Below are positions 63,281 through 64,000 of a stretch of DNA of 64,000 nt, in pieces. The translations under genes were made by a program, and so were the position numbers. Source of the stretch: Marinobacter guineae (lineage in GTDB: Bacteria > Pseudomonadota > Gammaproteobacteria > Pseudomonadales > Oleiphilaceae). Within the stretch, counting starts at the first letter, position 1. The number at the start of each line of letters is the position of its first letter. The DNA lies in NCBI RefSeq assembly GCF_002744735.1, contig NZ_KZ319340.1, positions 901,030 to 965,029 of the forward strand, in the 5' to 3' direction. The notes under the pieces were generated by a model, which saw only the letters and a list, made by a program, of their open reading frames with translations, made no database searches and was not told where the DNA came from.

Positions 63281-63970
63281 TCATCGGACGGATGGCAGGG
63301 GTGAGCGCTGGCGCAGGGCCGGGAGGATTTCGTCGAAGTGGTGGATGCAGGGTATTTCCGGGTGCCGTGCCCGGGCCTGTTGCTGGCTGTCCGGCGCCAG
63401 TACCGCAAGACATTGCGCAATGCCGGCACTTCGGGCGCTCTCCAGCACCGGGAAGCTGTCGTCCACCATCAGGGTAGTTTCGGCCCGGTAAGGCGCCAGT
63501 CCGTGAAGATCGTGCCAGAATTCGGGATCTTCCTTGGGTTTTCCAAGCTGGTGGCTGGAAACAATGTCATCAACCCGGGCTGCAAGCCCGGTACGCCGGA
63601 GTTTCAGGGCCAGGGGGTCCGGGTGGCAGTTGGTGACAATCACCGAGCGAAGGCCGGATGCCCGAAGGGCGTCAAGGAAATCAGTCACGTGGGGCCGGTA
63701 ACCGATCCGGTCGCCGATTTCCGCTTTCAGGCCGGTGATGTCCAGGGAAAGCCGCTCACTCCAGTAGTCGGTGCAATACCAATTCAGGGAGCCGCGTTCG
63801 GCCATGATCATCGGGATCAGCCGGTCTTTGGCCTCCTGGGGATGAAGGTCATATTGCTCGGCGTAGCGCGCAGGCAGGTGCTCGAGCCAGAAGTGGTTAT
63901 CAAAATGCAGATCCAGCAGTGTTCCGTCCATGTCGAGGAACACCGTTTCGAGAGAAGACCAGTCAACCAT
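63281..63970 (-). CDS. yrfG: HAD hydrolase, GMP/IMP nucleotidase (YrfG-like)
   Basis: A 229-residue HAD protein: VFLDMDGTLLDLHFDNHFWL at the start, motif II VTNCHP, Lys in KPKEDPEFW, and acidic motif IV LMVDDSF. E. coli YrfG dephosphorylates GMP and IMP and lies beside hslR. The ATG at 63970 is preferred to the TTG at 63976. The stop is 41 bp from hslR. Confidence 0.85.
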   Translation of the reverse strand: MVDWSSLETVFLDMDGTLLDLHFDNHFWLEHLPARYAEQYDLHPQEAKDRLIPMIMAERGSLNWYCTDYWSERLSLDITGLKAEIGDRIGYRPHVTDFLDALRASGLRSVIVTNCHPDPLALKLRRTGLAARVDDIVSSHQLGKPKEDPEFWHDLHGLAPYRAETTLMVDDSFPVLESARSAGIAQCLAVLAPDSQQQARARHPEIPCIHHFDEILPALRQRSPLPSVR

Positions 63971-64000
63971 ATACAAAAACAGCCTGAAGATTTTTCTTCA

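Noticed and set aside
1..64000. CRISPR arrays, tRNA or rRNA genes, prophage
   Set aside because: No regularly spaced direct repeats, no cloverleaf or rRNA sequence, and no phage structural or integrase genes were recognised.

Overview
The window reads as a chromosomal segment of a Marinobacter-like gammaproteobacterium. The call rests on even, moderately high GC, the Pseudomonas-type order pilG-pilH-pilI-pilJ-pilK-chpA-chpB-chpC beside gshB-tonB-yqgE-ruvX-pyrR-pyrB-pyrX, the pckA-hslO-hslR-yrfG block, and several c-di-GMP proteins. The genus is an inference from gene order. I see no rRNA, tRNA, CRISPR, phage or insertion sequence with a transposase.

Region 1 (1-16.5 kb) holds mostly single-gene units: MATE exporter, thiol peroxidase, Bcr/CflA exporter, LysR regulator divergent from a haloacid dehalogenase, PhaC-like hydrolase, acyltransferase, RNase II-type nuclease, diguanylate cyclase, and a four-gene copper operon (MerR regulator, CopA, an unlisted 38-residue membrane peptide, a CGCC periplasmic protein). 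Five large intergenic hairpins lie here. They share a conserved loop of about 53-58 nt, while their 21-29 bp arms differ between copies but are perfectly self-complementary. This is the most unusual structure in the window.

Region 2 (16.5-27.9 kb) carries a CHASE-GGDEF-EAL protein, a lone DUF3391 protein cut off where an HD-GYP domain should start, a folE-folX-CoA-binding operon, a MEST-like alpha/beta hydrolase, a membrane GGDEF protein, a patatin-like protein, a double CDGSH protein, a PAS-only membrane protein and zur-znuC-znuB with a possible Zur site.

Region 3 (27.9-47.5 kb) is the twitching-motility chemosensory cluster on the minus strand, with a 2,500-residue ChpA. It is divergent from gshB, a TonB-family gene, yqgE, ruvX, pyrR, pyrB and a catalytically dead dihydroorotase (PyrX type).

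Region 4 (47.5-59.6 kb) holds a TRAP-like system in three parts: solute-binding protein, TatT-like lipoprotein, and large permease with an N-terminal extension. A minus-strand HU gene sits inside it. An AraC regulator then faces a complete RND tripartite efflux operon.

Region 5 (59.7-64 kb) has a GDCCVxC small protein, then pckA, hslO, hslR and a yrfG-like nucleotidase. The strongest candidates for something undescribed are the covarying hairpin family, the 38-residue copper-operon peptide and the split TRAP/TatT-like locus.
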